64,000 nucleotides of DNA from Microbaculum marinisediminis (GTDB taxonomy: Bacteria; Pseudomonadota; Alphaproteobacteria; Rhizobiales; Tepidamorphaceae), in NCBI RefSeq assembly GCF_025397915.1, contig NZ_JALIDZ010000006.1, positions 186,001 to 250,000 on the forward strand, written 5' to 3'. Both the position numbers and the translations under genes were made by a program. Below the pieces are notes generated by a model. It had not been told where the DNA came from and did no database searches. It worked only from the letters and a program-made list of their open reading frames with translations. Shown piece after piece: positions 8,963 to 17,103 of this stretch. The stretch's first letter is position 1; every line of letters begins with the position of its first letter.

Positions 8963-10066
8963 ATGAGTCCGACGCGCGAGTTCCGCATAGCCGTGTTTCC
9001 CGGAGACGGGATCGGTCTCGAGATCACCGAGCCGTGTATGGCCGTCGTCGATGCCGCCGCCAGCCGTGTCGGTGGATTGCGACTGGCCTACGAGACCCTG
9101 CCGGCCGGGGCCGGCACCTATCAGCAGGTCGGCACGGCCTTGCCGGATGCATCGATTGATGCGGCCCGCGCCGCCGATGCGATCCTTCTCGCCGCGGCGG
9201 GCCTGCCCGATATCCGCTATCCCGACGGCACCGAGATCGCGCCCCAGATCGAGCTTCGGTCGATCCTCGATCTCTATGCGGGGGTCAGGCCGGTTCGCTC
9301 GATCCCCGGCGTGCCGTCGCCGCTTGCCGATCCACGCGGCTCGCGGCTCGATTTCGTCGTCGTCCGCGAGTCGACCGAAGGCCTGTTCGTCTCCCACCGC
9401 AAGGGAACCGTCCGGGAGGACAACGAGGCGGAAGACCGATTGCTCGTCACACGGAGGGGGACGGAACGGGTCGTCGACGCGGCGATGCGCATTGCAGCGA
9501 CGCGGATGACGCGAGGCGGCAAGGGTCATGTGACCTGCGTCGACAAGGCCAATGTGTTTGCCTCCTACGCCTTCTTCCGAAAGATCTTCGACGAGCGCGC
9601 TGCGCTGCATCCGCGGCTGACCGTCGACCACGTCTACATCGATGCCTCGACCCTCGATTTCGTCGGCCGGCCGTGGCGCTTCGACGTCATCGTCACCGAG
9701 AACATGTTCGGCGACATCCTGTCGGATCTCGGCGCCGGCCTGATCGGCGGAATGGGCTTTGCGCCCTCGGCGGATATCGGCGACCGCTCTGCCGTGTTCC
9801 AGCCCTGCCACGGCACGGCACCCGACATAGCGGGGCAGGGCAGGGCCAACCCGACGGCGATGTTCCTGTCGGGTGCGATGATGCTCGAATGGCTTGCCGA
9901 GCAACACGACGAACCGAAAGCCGAAACCGCCGCCGCGACCATCCGCGCGGCGGTCGACGATACGTTTGCGAACGGTATGAGGACCTGGGAGATCGGCGGA
10001 CAATCGGGGGTGCGCGAGGTGACGGATGCCGTCCTGTCGCGCATCAAGGAGGTGGCGCCGGCGTAG
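8963..10066 (+). CDS. Isocitrate/isopropylmalate dehydrogenase family enzyme (tartrate/D-malate dehydrogenase-like)
   Basis: This 367-residue beta-decarboxylating dehydrogenase has the N-terminal PGDGIG motif, the substrate-binding Arg/Tyr region with ESTEGLF near residue 140, the Lys of CVDKANVF, and the signature with ENMFGDILSDLGAGLIGGMGF. LeuB normally belongs to a leucine operon; here the enzyme sits in a sugar-acid locus, so oxidation and decarboxylation of tartrate, D-malate or a related 3-hydroxyacid is more likely. The ATG at 8963 is preferred over an upstream start because GAAGGCAAGG precedes it and the core domain begins at once. Confidence 0.87.
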   Translation: MSPTREFRIAVFPGDGIGLEITEPCMAVVDAAASRVGGLRLAYETLPAGAGTYQQVGTALPDASIDAARAADAILLAAAGLPDIRYPDGTEIAPQIELRSILDLYAGVRPVRSIPGVPSPLADPRGSRLDFVVVRESTEGLFVSHRKGTVREDNEAEDRLLVTRRGTERVVDAAMRIAATRMTRGGKGHVTCVDKANVFASYAFFRKIFDERAALHPRLTVDHVYIDASTLDFVGRPWRFDVIVTENMFGDILSDLGAGLIGGMGFAPSADIGDRSAVFQPCHGTAPDIAGQGRANPTAMFLSGAMMLEWLAEQHDEPKAETAAATIRAAVDDTFANGMRTWEIGGQSGVREVTDAVLSRIKEVAPA

Positions 10067-10085
10067 GCCGGACACGCGAGGCCAG

Positions 10086-10982
10086 TCAGTCCCTAATCGC
10101 CTTCGAGGCCCAGTACGGCGCCGCGCGGGTGTGGTCCGCGTTCGGGCCTACGCCGTCGCGGGCCTCTGCCCAGCGGTCGCGGACGAGACGGCTCACCGGC
10201 GCGTCGATCCCGATCTGCTCGCCGAGATCCGAGGCGATCCCAACATCCTTCGCCAACAGCCCGGCGGCGAAGCCGGACCCGTAGCGGCCGCTCAGGATCT
10301 CCTGCTTCAACAGGTTCTCCGTGCAGAAGCTCTTGCCGGTCGAGACGTTGAAGATGTCGGCCATCACCTCCGGGTCGAGCCCGAAACGCTCGCCGATCAG
10401 GACCGCCTCGCTCATCGCGGCAAACGAGGTCGCGGCGAGGTAGTTGTTGAGCGCCTTCATGGCGTGGCCGCATCCGAGCGGTCCGACGTCGAAGAGGCGA
10501 TCGCCCATCGCCGAAAGGACCGGTCTGGCCGCGGCCACCGCGTCGGCTTCTCCGCCGATCATGATCGCCAGCGTGCCGTTCTCCGCGCGGACGACGCCGC
10601 CGGATACCGGCGCGTCGACGAGACGGATCCCGAGTTCGGCGAGGTCGTTGCCGAGCCTGCGGGTGCCGACCGGCTCCGCCGAGCTCATGTCGATGACGAT
10701 CGCGCCGGACTTGAGATGAGCTGCCGCACCGCCTTCCTCGGCTTCCAGCAGCGAATGACGGACCTCTTTGCCGGTGGGGAGCATCGTGACGACAAACGCG
10801 CAGCCCGCGAAATCTCCCAGCGAACCGGCGGCAGTCGCGCCGAACTCGGCCGCGAACCTTTGGGCCCGTTGCGGATCGAGGTCGTAAGCGGTCACCACAT
10901 GACCCGCGCGAACGAGATTGGCGGCCATCGGCCAACCCATGTTGCCGATGCCGACGAATCCGACGTGTGCCTTGCCTGTCAT
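10086..10982 (-). CDS. 3-hydroxyisobutyrate dehydrogenase family oxidoreductase
   Basis: This 298-residue enzyme has the Rossmann motif GIGNMGWPMA near the N-terminus, a canonical DAPVSGG loop and a Lys in GHAMKALNNY. These are all residues expected of an active NAD-dependent beta-hydroxyacid dehydrogenase (3-hydroxyisobutyrate dehydrogenase or tartronate semialdehyde reductase type). It begins 4 bp after the stop of the carboxymuconolactone-decarboxylase-like gene, so the two are cotranscribed. It is the third family member within 8 kb, which suggests different sugar-acid substrates rather than redundancy. Confidence 0.88.
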   Translation of the reverse strand: MTGKAHVGFVGIGNMGWPMAANLVRAGHVVTAYDLDPQRAQRFAAEFGATAAGSLGDFAGCAFVVTMLPTGKEVRHSLLEAEEGGAAAHLKSGAIVIDMSSAEPVGTRRLGNDLAELGIRLVDAPVSGGVVRAENGTLAIMIGGEADAVAAARPVLSAMGDRLFDVGPLGCGHAMKALNNYLAATSFAAMSEAVLIGERFGLDPEVMADIFNVSTGKSFCTENLLKQEILSGRYGSGFAAGLLAKDVGIASDLGEQIGIDAPVSRLVRDRWAEARDGVGPNADHTRAAPYWASKAIRD

Positions 10983-10986
10983 GGCG

Positions 10987-11431
10987 TCAATCCAGCCCGA
11001 GTTCCTTCAGCACTTCCGAAGCGGAGCGAAAGGCTTCGACCCCGCGCGGAATACCGCAGTACACCATGGCATGACGAAGCACTTCGCCGATCTCTTCCTT
11101 GGAGACGCCATTGGCGAGTGCGCCTCGGACGTGGACCTTCAATTCGTGTGGGCGGCCCTGGGCGACCAGGATGCCGAGTGTCACCATGCTGCGGGCCTTG
11201 CGCGACAGTCCTTCGCGGGTCCATGTCTCGCCGAAGCAATAGCGGGTGACGACCTCCTGCATCGGCCAGACGAAGTCGCTGGCCGCATTGATCTGGTCTT
11301 CACCGCCCTCGGATCCCCACATGGCATGGCGAACCTCAAGCCCGGCGGCAAATACCGGATCTGCCGCCGAGACCGCGTCTGCCCGCGACTTCTTCGAACG
11401 GACCTTTGGGGAAGCCGTCCGTTTCAGCGCG
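10987..11431 (-). CDS. Carboxymuconolactone-decarboxylase-like domain, apparently lacking its own start
   Basis: The C-terminal part is a clear CMD/AhpD-fold domain: FAAGLEVRHAMWG, then VTRYCFGETWTREGLSRKARS, RPHELKVHVRGALANG and YCGIPRGVEAF. The frame has no ATG, GTG or TTG between the upstream histone-like gene's start and an internal ATG at 11322, which would cut off the conserved first helix. The codons just after the histone-like stop (KVRSKKSRAD) continue its Lys/Arg character in this frame. The likeliest reading is a product fused to the histone-like protein through a +1 shift or loss of one A at 11435-11443. A CTG start at 11427 is a weaker alternative. Coordinates mark the domain-coding stretch. 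Confidence 0.75.
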
Positions 11432-11995
11432 TCATTTTTTTTTGGCGGCCGGCTTCCTGGCTGCCGGCTTCCTGGCGACTGTCTTCTTGGCAGTCGTCGC
11501 CTTGGTCGTTGTTGCCTTGGCGGCTGTCTTTGCGGCCGGCTTTTTCGCGGCGGCTGCCTTCTTGACCGCGGGCTTCTTGGCGGCGGTGGCCTTGGCGGCC
11601 GGCTTCTTCGCAGCGGTGGTCTTCTTGGCCGCCGGCGCCTTAGCAGCGGCTGTCTTTGCGGCCGGCTTCTTCGTGGTTGTGGTCTTCTTGGCGGCCGCGG
11701 TCTTCGTTGCCGTCGTCTTCTTCGCCGCTGCGGTCTTAGTCGCCGCCGGCTTCTTCGCGGTCGTGGTTTTCTTCGCCGCCGCGGCCTTGGTCGCCGCTGG
11801 CTTCTTTGCAGCCGCAGTCGTCTTCGCGGCGGTGGTCTTCTTGGCTGCGGTCTTCTTTGCCGGTGCCGCTTTCTTCGCCGCGCTGGCGACAGCCTTCTTC
11901 GCCGGAGCAGCCCGCTTGGCGGCGGTGGTAGTCTTGCGTGCCGGGGTCTTCGGAGTCGTCGAAGCGGTCTTCTTCGTCCTTGGTTTCGTGGCCAT
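11432..11995 (-). CDS. Histone H1-like Lys/Ala/Pro-rich DNA-binding protein
   Basis: This 187-residue protein is built almost wholly of AAAKK, TAAKKP and KKTTA type repeats, with Thr and Pro but no acidic or aromatic residues. That composition is typical of bacterial histone-H1-like proteins, which bind DNA nonspecifically and compact the nucleoid. The ATG at 11995 gives the usual MATKPRTKK start. The frame ends at TGA directly after nine A. The next frame continues into a CMD domain, so the protein may in reality be the N-terminal part of a 335-residue fusion. Repeat-rich DNA is also prone to assembly error. Confidence 0.8.
   Translation of the reverse strand: MATKPRTKKTASTTPKTPARKTTTAAKRAAPAKKAVASAAKKAAPAKKTAAKKTTAAKTTAAAKKPAATKAAAAKKTTTAKKPAATKTAAAKKTTATKTAAAKKTTTTKKPAAKTAAAKAPAAKKTTAAKKPAAKATAAKKPAVKKAAAAKKPAAKTAAKATTTKATTAKKTVARKPAARKPAAKKK
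11435..11443 (-). other. A9 homopolymer at the histone-like / CMD junction
   Basis: Nine consecutive A on the minus strand directly precede the TGA of the histone-like gene. With eight A the reading frame would run without interruption into the carboxymuconolactone-decarboxylase-like domain. Runs of this length favour polymerase slippage, phase variation or sequencing error. Confidence 0.9.
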
Positions 11996-12598
11996 GTTCC
12001 TCGCCCTTTCAAGATCAGCGAATTGTTAGCCGTAGTCTATTCGGCTAATCAACTGATTCGCTGGATAATGCGAGGAATTATGGCGAATTAAATGAACACA
12101 ACGTAACCTTCGGAACCGGAAAATGTCGCCGATTTTGCGCGTTTCGAGAGCGATGACATGCCGCGTTGATGATTGCCGCGAGGTGTCGGCAGCGGCATGG
12201 GCGCTCTCGTCTGGAAGCCATGTCCGGCGGCCTCGACGTGCGCCGGAGAAGCCGGCGGACGTCATGCCGGTCGGCCCGTTAGTCTTTGGAACAACTTGCA
12301 AAAACGGGAAAATCTGCGGTGCTCGTTTTGAGCCGAGATCTCCTCATTCCTGATTGAAGTTGCGCCAAAGTTTCCGCAGTCGATTGGCGTCGAACCGATG
12401 TCGTCGCCTCGTATTGGATTTCGGTTCACCTCGCTGTTCCGATGATGTCGGGGGCGTGGTGTCCTACCAAATGATTAGTTGATGGCCGAAAGGGTGCGGC
12501 GGTCCGGATCGGTCGCCTTCGAACAATTCCGCACCCTCTGCGGCGAGTGCCATCTTGCTACGCTGAATGGCGTCGGGTGACGCCGTGCCGGGTGCGGG
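11996..12598. other. Intergenic region with two tandem inverted repeats, no gene seen
   Basis: No convincing coding sequence is present in these 603 bases; open frames here have no family resemblance and poor starts. The part next to the histone-like gene is AT-richer and holds two inverted repeats: TTAGCCG/CGGCTAA at 12026-12048 with a 9-nt spacer, and ATTCGC/GCGAAT at 12056-12088 with an inner ATAAT/ATTAT pair. They may be operator or leader structures of the histone-like gene. The remainder, to 12598, lies downstream of the cupin gene and shows no clear T-tailed terminator. Confidence 0.5.
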
Positions 12599-13126
12599 TC
12601 AGCGGATGAACTGGTCGACGTAGTCCGCGCCGAGACCGACTTCGCTGTAGTGCTTCCGGCACATCTCGATCTTGGTGAAGACATCCTCGTATCCCATCGT
12701 CTTGCCATAGGGGTCGACGTAGAGCATGACGCCGTTCACCTGGAAGTACGTGATCATCTCCTCGACATCGTCGGGCACGACGAGCGTGTGCGTCTCCCCG
12801 GGGGGCTCGAAGACGTAGCCGCCCTCTCGCGCTTCCCAATCGTGTTCGAGGTAATACCAGCGGCCCTTGAGGACAAATCCGTGAACGGGCTGCGGATGCC
12901 GATGTCGCGACAGGACGCCGGACTTGCGCACGCGCAGCAGGTTCATCCAGTAGCCTTGCGAGCGGTTCAGGCAGAGCGGTCGGAAGGACACGTTCTCGGC
13001 CTGTGGAACCCAGATCCGCTCGTCCTCCGCGATCGCGTCGGGAATGACGATCTCGTCCTGCGCATCCTGGGGGAAGGGCAGTTGGTAGGGCGTTCGGGGA
13101 TCGGTGTCAGACGTTTCGACGGGCAT
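12599..13126 (-). CDS. Cupin protein of the 2,4'-dihydroxyacetophenone dioxygenase-like family
   Basis: This 175-residue single-domain cupin carries metal-ligand motif 1 with RHRHPQPVHGF (HxH plus a third His where the usual cupin has Glu) and motif 2 with PPGETHT. This resembles the all-His iron site of the 2,4'-dihydroxyacetophenone dioxygenase family. It is the last gene of the TRAP/KDG operon, 10 bp after a KduD-like SDR, so an isomerase or ring-opening role on a deoxy-uronate (by analogy to KduI/KdgF) is more plausible than aromatic cleavage; that is inference. GAGGAG precedes the ATG at 13126. Confidence 0.8.
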   Translation of the reverse strand: MPVETSDTDPRTPYQLPFPQDAQDEIVIPDAIAEDERIWVPQAENVSFRPLCLNRSQGYWMNLLRVRKSGVLSRHRHPQPVHGFVLKGRWYYLEHDWEAREGGYVFEPPGETHTLVVPDDVEEMITYFQVNGVMLYVDPYGKTMGYEDVFTKIEMCRKHYSEVGLGADYVDQFIR

Positions 13127-13136
13127 GGTGTTCTCC

Positions 13137-13841
13137 TCAGATCGCGGAATAGCCGCCGTCGACGGGGTACACGGCGCCGGTGACGAACGAAGCGTCGTTC
13201 GACACGAGCCACGCGACCAAAGCTCCGACCTCGGCCGGCCGTCCCCAGCGGTCCATGGGTGTTCGTTCAAGTATCGGTTTGTTGCGTGCCGGATCGGCGC
13301 GCAACGCCTCCGTCATCTCGGTCTCGATCCAGCCCGGTGCGACCGCATTCACGCGAATGCCGTCGCTCGCCCACTTTCCGGCAAGTGCCTTCGTGAGCTG
13401 CGCGACACCGCCCTTGGAGGCGGAATACGCCGGGACGAGCGGTCCCCCGAAATAGCTCAGCATGGACGCCGTATTGACGATCGCGCCTTTGGAAGCCGAA
13501 AGCAGTGGCTGCGCCGCGAGGCAGGTCCTCATGGTTCCGGTCAGGTTGATGTCGATCACGGTCTCGAACACGTCGATCTCGTATTCGGCACCGCGCGCCA
13601 GGATGCCGGCACAGTTGACGAGGGCGTCGAGCCGGTCGAGGCCGGCAAAGAAACGGTTCACCGCATCCGTGTCGCGAACATCCAGCACGGCGCAGCGCGT
13701 TCCGGGGTGATCGGCCGCGTAGGTCTCCACCTCCTCGCGTCCGACGCCTGTCGCCGTGATCGACCAGTCCTTGCCGGCCAGAACGTCGGCGATCCCGGCA
13801 CCGATGCCGCGTGTGCCGCCTATGATGACTGCGTGTTTCAC
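13137..13841 (-). CDS. SDR oxidoreductase, KduD-like (2-dehydro-3-deoxy-D-gluconate 5-dehydrogenase type)
   Basis: This 234-residue short-chain dehydrogenase has GGTRGIG and catalytic YSASK. Segments ASMLSYFGGPLVPAYSASK and LRADPARNKPILERTPMDRWG closely resemble the ASMLS-FGG-P-Y-ASK and LRAD-R-IL-R-P-RWG pattern of KduD, which converts 2,5-diketo-3-deoxygluconate to KDG. The following KDG kinase and KDPG aldolase genes fit such a step. Only 3 bp separate it from the kinase gene upstream and 10 bp from the cupin gene downstream. Gluconate 5-dehydrogenase is a possible alternative. Confidence 0.84.
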   Translation of the reverse strand: MKHAVIIGGTRGIGAGIADVLAGKDWSITATGVGREEVETYAADHPGTRCAVLDVRDTDAVNRFFAGLDRLDALVNCAGILARGAEYEIDVFETVIDINLTGTMRTCLAAQPLLSASKGAIVNTASMLSYFGGPLVPAYSASKGGVAQLTKALAGKWASDGIRVNAVAPGWIETEMTEALRADPARNKPILERTPMDRWGRPAEVGALVAWLVSNDASFVTGAVYPVDGGYSAI

Positions 13842-13844
13842 TGG

Positions 13845-14762
13845 CTAGTCCTGTTCCTGCAGAAAGGCATCGACGGCGACCTTGCGGGGCATCGGTGCCA
13901 CGGCGCCGTAGCCGAGGGTGGACAACGCGGCCGCGGCGTTCGCGAAGCGGGCGGCGGTGAACGGATCGTCCCCCGCGACGACGCGGGACAGGAAGGCGCC
14001 GTCAAAGGCATCGCCCGCCGCGGTGGCGTCGACGGCCACGACCTGTCGGCCGCCGATCCGCCGGCGTTCGTCGGCGGTTGCGATCAGCGTGCCCTCCGGC
14101 CCCAGAGTCAGGGCGACAATTCCGCAGCCCAACCCGAGATAGAAGTCGGCGATGGCGTCGGGATCCTCCAGCCCGGTGAGCTGTCGGGCGTCCTCCAGGC
14201 CGGGCAGGGCGATGTCGGCGCGGGCCATGGCCGCATGCGTCACCGCGCGGGCCCGTTCGATCGGCCATAGCTTGAGGCGCAGGTTGGTGTCGTAGGAAAT
14301 GCTGCCGCCTGCCGCCTTGACGATCTCGATCGCCGAGAACACCGCGTCGGCCGCCGTCGTCGAGATCGCCTGGCTGATGCCCGAGACGTGCAGGATCCTG
14401 GCGGCCTTGAGAGCGTCGACCGGAAGGTCGTCGGGACCCATGCGGCTGGATGCCGAGCCGGCGCGGAAGTAGCTGAACTCGTGCCCGTCGGGTCCGTGCG
14501 TGACGAAGTAGATGCCGGTGTGGGCATCAGACACCTGCCTGACGGTCGTGGTGTCCACGCCCTCCGTCCGCCACAGAGCCATGAACGAGTTGCCGAAGGT
14601 GTCGGCGCCGACATGGGTGATGTAGCCGACACGCGCACCCAGCCGCGCGGCGGCGATCGCACAGTTGGACGTATCGCCGCCGTGTCCGGGCAGATAGTTC
14701 CCGTCCGGCTGCTGGTTGAATTCCAGCATTGGTTCGCCGAGGCAGAGAATGTCGGGTGTCAT
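13845..14762 (-). CDS. kdgK: 2-dehydro-3-deoxygluconokinase (PfkB family)
   Basis: This 305-residue sugar kinase phosphorylates KDG to KDPG with ATP. The N-terminal part has LGEPMLEFNQ and the first PfkB signature around GGDTSNCAIAAARLG; the C-terminal signature is DATAAGDAFDGAF, with the catalytic Asp in GD. One Gly of the common GAGD box is Ala, which occurs in this family. It sits between the RraA-like and KduD-like genes, consistent with the KDG to KDPG to pyruvate plus glyceraldehyde-3-phosphate route completed by the aldolase gene 0.7 kb upstream. Confidence 0.92.
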   Translation of the reverse strand: MTPDILCLGEPMLEFNQQPDGNYLPGHGGDTSNCAIAAARLGARVGYITHVGADTFGNSFMALWRTEGVDTTTVRQVSDAHTGIYFVTHGPDGHEFSYFRAGSASSRMGPDDLPVDALKAARILHVSGISQAISTTAADAVFSAIEIVKAAGGSISYDTNLRLKLWPIERARAVTHAAMARADIALPGLEDARQLTGLEDPDAIADFYLGLGCGIVALTLGPEGTLIATADERRRIGGRQVVAVDATAAGDAFDGAFLSRVVAGDDPFTAARFANAAAALSTLGYGAVAPMPRKVAVDAFLQEQD

Positions 14763-14808
14763 AGGACGTTTCCCCTCGTTACTGGATGCGCGGACGGCAA
14801 CGGCATTC

Positions 14809-15459
14809 CTAGATCCGGCCGTACCGGGCCAGACCGTCGCGCAGCGACTTGCTTTCGATGATCAGTTTGGCCTGCTCGGCTTCGCGCATGTCGATTTCCT
14901 GCGCCATCTCGAGAACGGCCTCGGCGTGCTGGCGCGGAACGACGACGACGCCGTCGATGTCACCAACGATGAGATCGCCGGGATGGACGATCACGCCGCC
15001 CATGTCGACTTCGATGTTCGAAGCGAGTGTCTTGGCGCGACCCAGCGTCGTACCGGGGCACACGGTCCGCGAGTAGATCGGGAAATCGTAGTCGCGCCGG
15101 ATCTCGACGATGTCGCGGATCCCGCCGTCGAGCACGGCAGCCTCGTGTTTGTTGGCGACTGCGCCGGCGGCCATCAGGCCACCCCAGATCGCCACGTCGA
15201 CCTTGCCGTTGGTCGAGATCACGATAACGGACCCCGCGTCCGCCTCGTCGATCGCGTCCAGTGCGTGCTGTGGCGGCACGAACTCGTCGGTCGGGCCTTC
15301 CAGAACCGTAACCGCCGGGCCGACGATCTTGTTCTCGTTGATGCGCGGGCGGATCTCGTGACTGAGGAGTCCGGATTTTCCGGCCACCTTGTCGACGGCG
15401 TCGGCAACCGAAGCGGTCGCGACCTTGCGGAATCCGGCGACGAGTTCGTCTAGGGTCAT
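14809..15459 (-). CDS. RraA family aldolase/decarboxylase
   Basis: This 216-residue RraA-like protein has the conserved substrate and metal segment WGGLMAAGA and the catalytic DGGIRD (Arg and Asp). RraA-fold enzymes act as 4-hydroxy-4-methyl-2-oxoglutarate aldolases and oxaloacetate decarboxylases; members lacking these residues inhibit RNase E. The catalytic residues and the sugar-acid operon both favour an aldolase or decarboxylase role here. The gene is spaced 18 bp from the KDPG aldolase gene and 46 bp from kdgK. Confidence 0.9.
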   Translation of the reverse strand: MTLDELVAGFRKVATASVADAVDKVAGKSGLLSHEIRPRINENKIVGPAVTVLEGPTDEFVPPQHALDAIDEADAGSVIVISTNGKVDVAIWGGLMAAGAVANKHEAAVLDGGIRDIVEIRRDYDFPIYSRTVCPGTTLGRAKTLASNIEVDMGGVIVHPGDLIVGDIDGVVVVPRQHAEAVLEMAQEIDMREAEQAKLIIESKSLRDGLARYGRI

Positions 15460-15477
15460 GTCAGTGTCCTCGTTCTT

Positions 15478-16119
15478 TCAGGCTTGGGAAAATTGAATGG
15501 CGGACAAGGCGGCTCGGATCTGATCACGAGCCTCGTCGGTTCGTCCTGCTTCGAGTGCCTTCGCCGGCAGAAGATTCCCGCCTATCCCCACGCAGATGGC
15601 GCCGGCGTCCAGGTAGGCCTGCGCGGTCTCGGGCGAGACGCCGCCGGTCGGCATGATCGGGATATGCGGAAAGACCGCGCGAATCGCCTTCAGGAATCCT
15701 GGCCCGCCCGCGGCATCGGCCGGAAACACCTTGACCACCGCTGCGCCGGCTTCGGCGTGATGCAGGATCTCGCCGGGCGTCATGGCGCCCGGAAGATAGG
15801 GGATGCCGCCCTTCAGGGCGGTTCTGGCAGCGCCGTCGTTCCAGCACGGCGAAACCAGGAACTCGGCGCCTGCGCCGATGGCGGCGTCCGCGTCGTCCGC
15901 CGAAAGCACGGTGCCGGCGCCGATGCAGGCATTCGGGAACCGATCGCGCAGGGTGGCGATCAGCGCGATCGCGCCGGGCACGGTCATTGTTATCTCGAGT
16001 ATGGAGACGCCTTCCGCCGCCAGCAGCCCGCACGCCTGTTCGGCAATTCCAGGGTCGTCATGGCGGATCACGGGCACGACGCGCGCGGCGCGCAATCTGT
16101 CGATGAAACGATCTACCAT
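15478..16119 (-). CDS. eda: KDPG / 4-hydroxy-2-oxoglutarate aldolase
   Basis: This 213-residue class I aldolase cleaves 2-keto-3-deoxy-6-phosphogluconate to pyruvate and glyceraldehyde 3-phosphate. Visible motifs are the Glu of [18 protein letters not shown], the VSPCWND segment, the Schiff-base Lys in VKVFPAD, and the GGVSPETAQAYLDAGA phosphate loop. It overlaps the end of the upstream dehydrogenase gene by 7 bp, so expression is coupled. It acts directly after the operon's KDG kinase. Confidence 0.93.
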   Translation of the reverse strand: MVDRFIDRLRAARVVPVIRHDDPGIAEQACGLLAAEGVSILEITMTVPGAIALIATLRDRFPNACIGAGTVLSADDADAAIGAGAEFLVSPCWNDGAARTALKGGIPYLPGAMTPGEILHHAEAGAAVVKVFPADAAGGPGFLKAIRAVFPHIPIMPTGGVSPETAQAYLDAGAICVGIGGNLLPAKALEAGRTDEARDQIRAALSAIQFSQA

Positions 16120-17081
16120 CGGTTCACCCAGCTCATCGGCGGCTCTCCGGTCAACACGCGCTTCACTTCACTGGCGGCGTTCGTCTGGAGCACCGCGACG
16201 GACCGTTCCGAGTACCAGGCGGTGTGATCGGTAATCACCGTGTTGGGCGCGGACAGCAGCGGGTTGTCCGGCGAGACGGGTTCGGATTCGAACACGTCTA
16301 TGCCGGCACCGAAAATCCTGCCTTCGTGCAATGCGGCGGCGAGGGCGGCTTCGTCGACCAGTCCGCCGCGGGATACGTTGACGACGATGGACTGGGGCTT
16401 CATCAGCGCGATCTTTCCCCCGTCCAGGATATGGCGGGTGTCTTCGGTCAAAGGCGCGTGGAGGCTGACGACGTCGGCCAGTCTGCACAGCGTATCGAGG
16501 TCGACGAGGTCGACGTCGGCGGATGCCGCGCGCTCCGCGCTCAGATACGGGTCGAACGCCAGCACGCGCCCGAAGCCGAGGGCCCGGAACTTCCCGGCCG
16601 TGGCCAGGCCGATGCGGCCGCAGCCGATGAGGCCGAGCGTCGCATTCTCCCGGCTCGGAATCGTCTCGCTCTGTCCGATGCCCCACTTGCCGAGGCGCAC
16701 GTCCCGGTCACGGCCGGGAATGCGGCGCTGGACCGACAGATACAGCGCCAGGGCATGTTCGCTGACCTCGTTGTCCGCGCCGTAGTCGGGGATGTTGGCC
16801 ACATAGATGCCCCGGCGCGACGCGCAGTCCAGATCGATATTGTCGACGCCCACTCCATAGCGGACGACGACCTTGAGGCTCGGGCAGCTGCCGAACTCGG
16901 CGGCGGTCACGGGGCGCTCGCGCACCATGACCGCCACCGGATCGAGCTCGCGCAGGGCGGAGACCGCGTCGCTGCCGACACCCACCGGGACGACCCGGAC
17001 ATCCTGTTCGGACAGGATGGTCCGTTCGGTATCATAGGTGGCGTAGCCCGGTTCCAGAACGGCAACCGTTCGTGTCGGCAT
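16113..17081 (-). CDS. D-2-hydroxyacid dehydrogenase (phosphoglycerate dehydrogenase-like)
   Basis: This 322-residue NAD(P)-dependent enzyme belongs to the D-isomer-specific 2-hydroxyacid dehydrogenase family. It has the Rossmann motif GLIGCGRIG, the Arg region VNVSRGGLVDEAAL, the Glu-containing DVFESEP, and a His near the C-terminus (ITDHTAWYS). It probably reduces glyoxylate, hydroxypyruvate or a 2-oxo sugar acid. The frame stays open upstream, but the ATG at 17081 fits the family N-terminus. It is the first enzyme gene after the TRAP genes, with a 22-bp gap. Confidence 0.89.
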   Translation of the reverse strand: MPTRTVAVLEPGYATYDTERTILSEQDVRVVPVGVGSDAVSALRELDPVAVMVRERPVTAAEFGSCPSLKVVVRYGVGVDNIDLDCASRRGIYVANIPDYGADNEVSEHALALYLSVQRRIPGRDRDVRLGKWGIGQSETIPSRENATLGLIGCGRIGLATAGKFRALGFGRVLAFDPYLSAERAASADVDLVDLDTLCRLADVVSLHAPLTEDTRHILDGGKIALMKPQSIVVNVSRGGLVDEAALAAALHEGRIFGAGIDVFESEPVSPDNPLLSAPNTVITDHTAWYSERSVAVLQTNAASEVKRVLTGEPPMSWVNRW

Positions 17082-17103
17082 GACGTGGACTCGCTGCACT
17101 TGC

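Noticed and set aside
11246-12091. Plus-strand frames opposite the histone-like repeat
   Set aside because: Low-complexity Leu/Phe/Arg or Gly/Cys runs are the antisense of the AAK repeat; no SD and no family.
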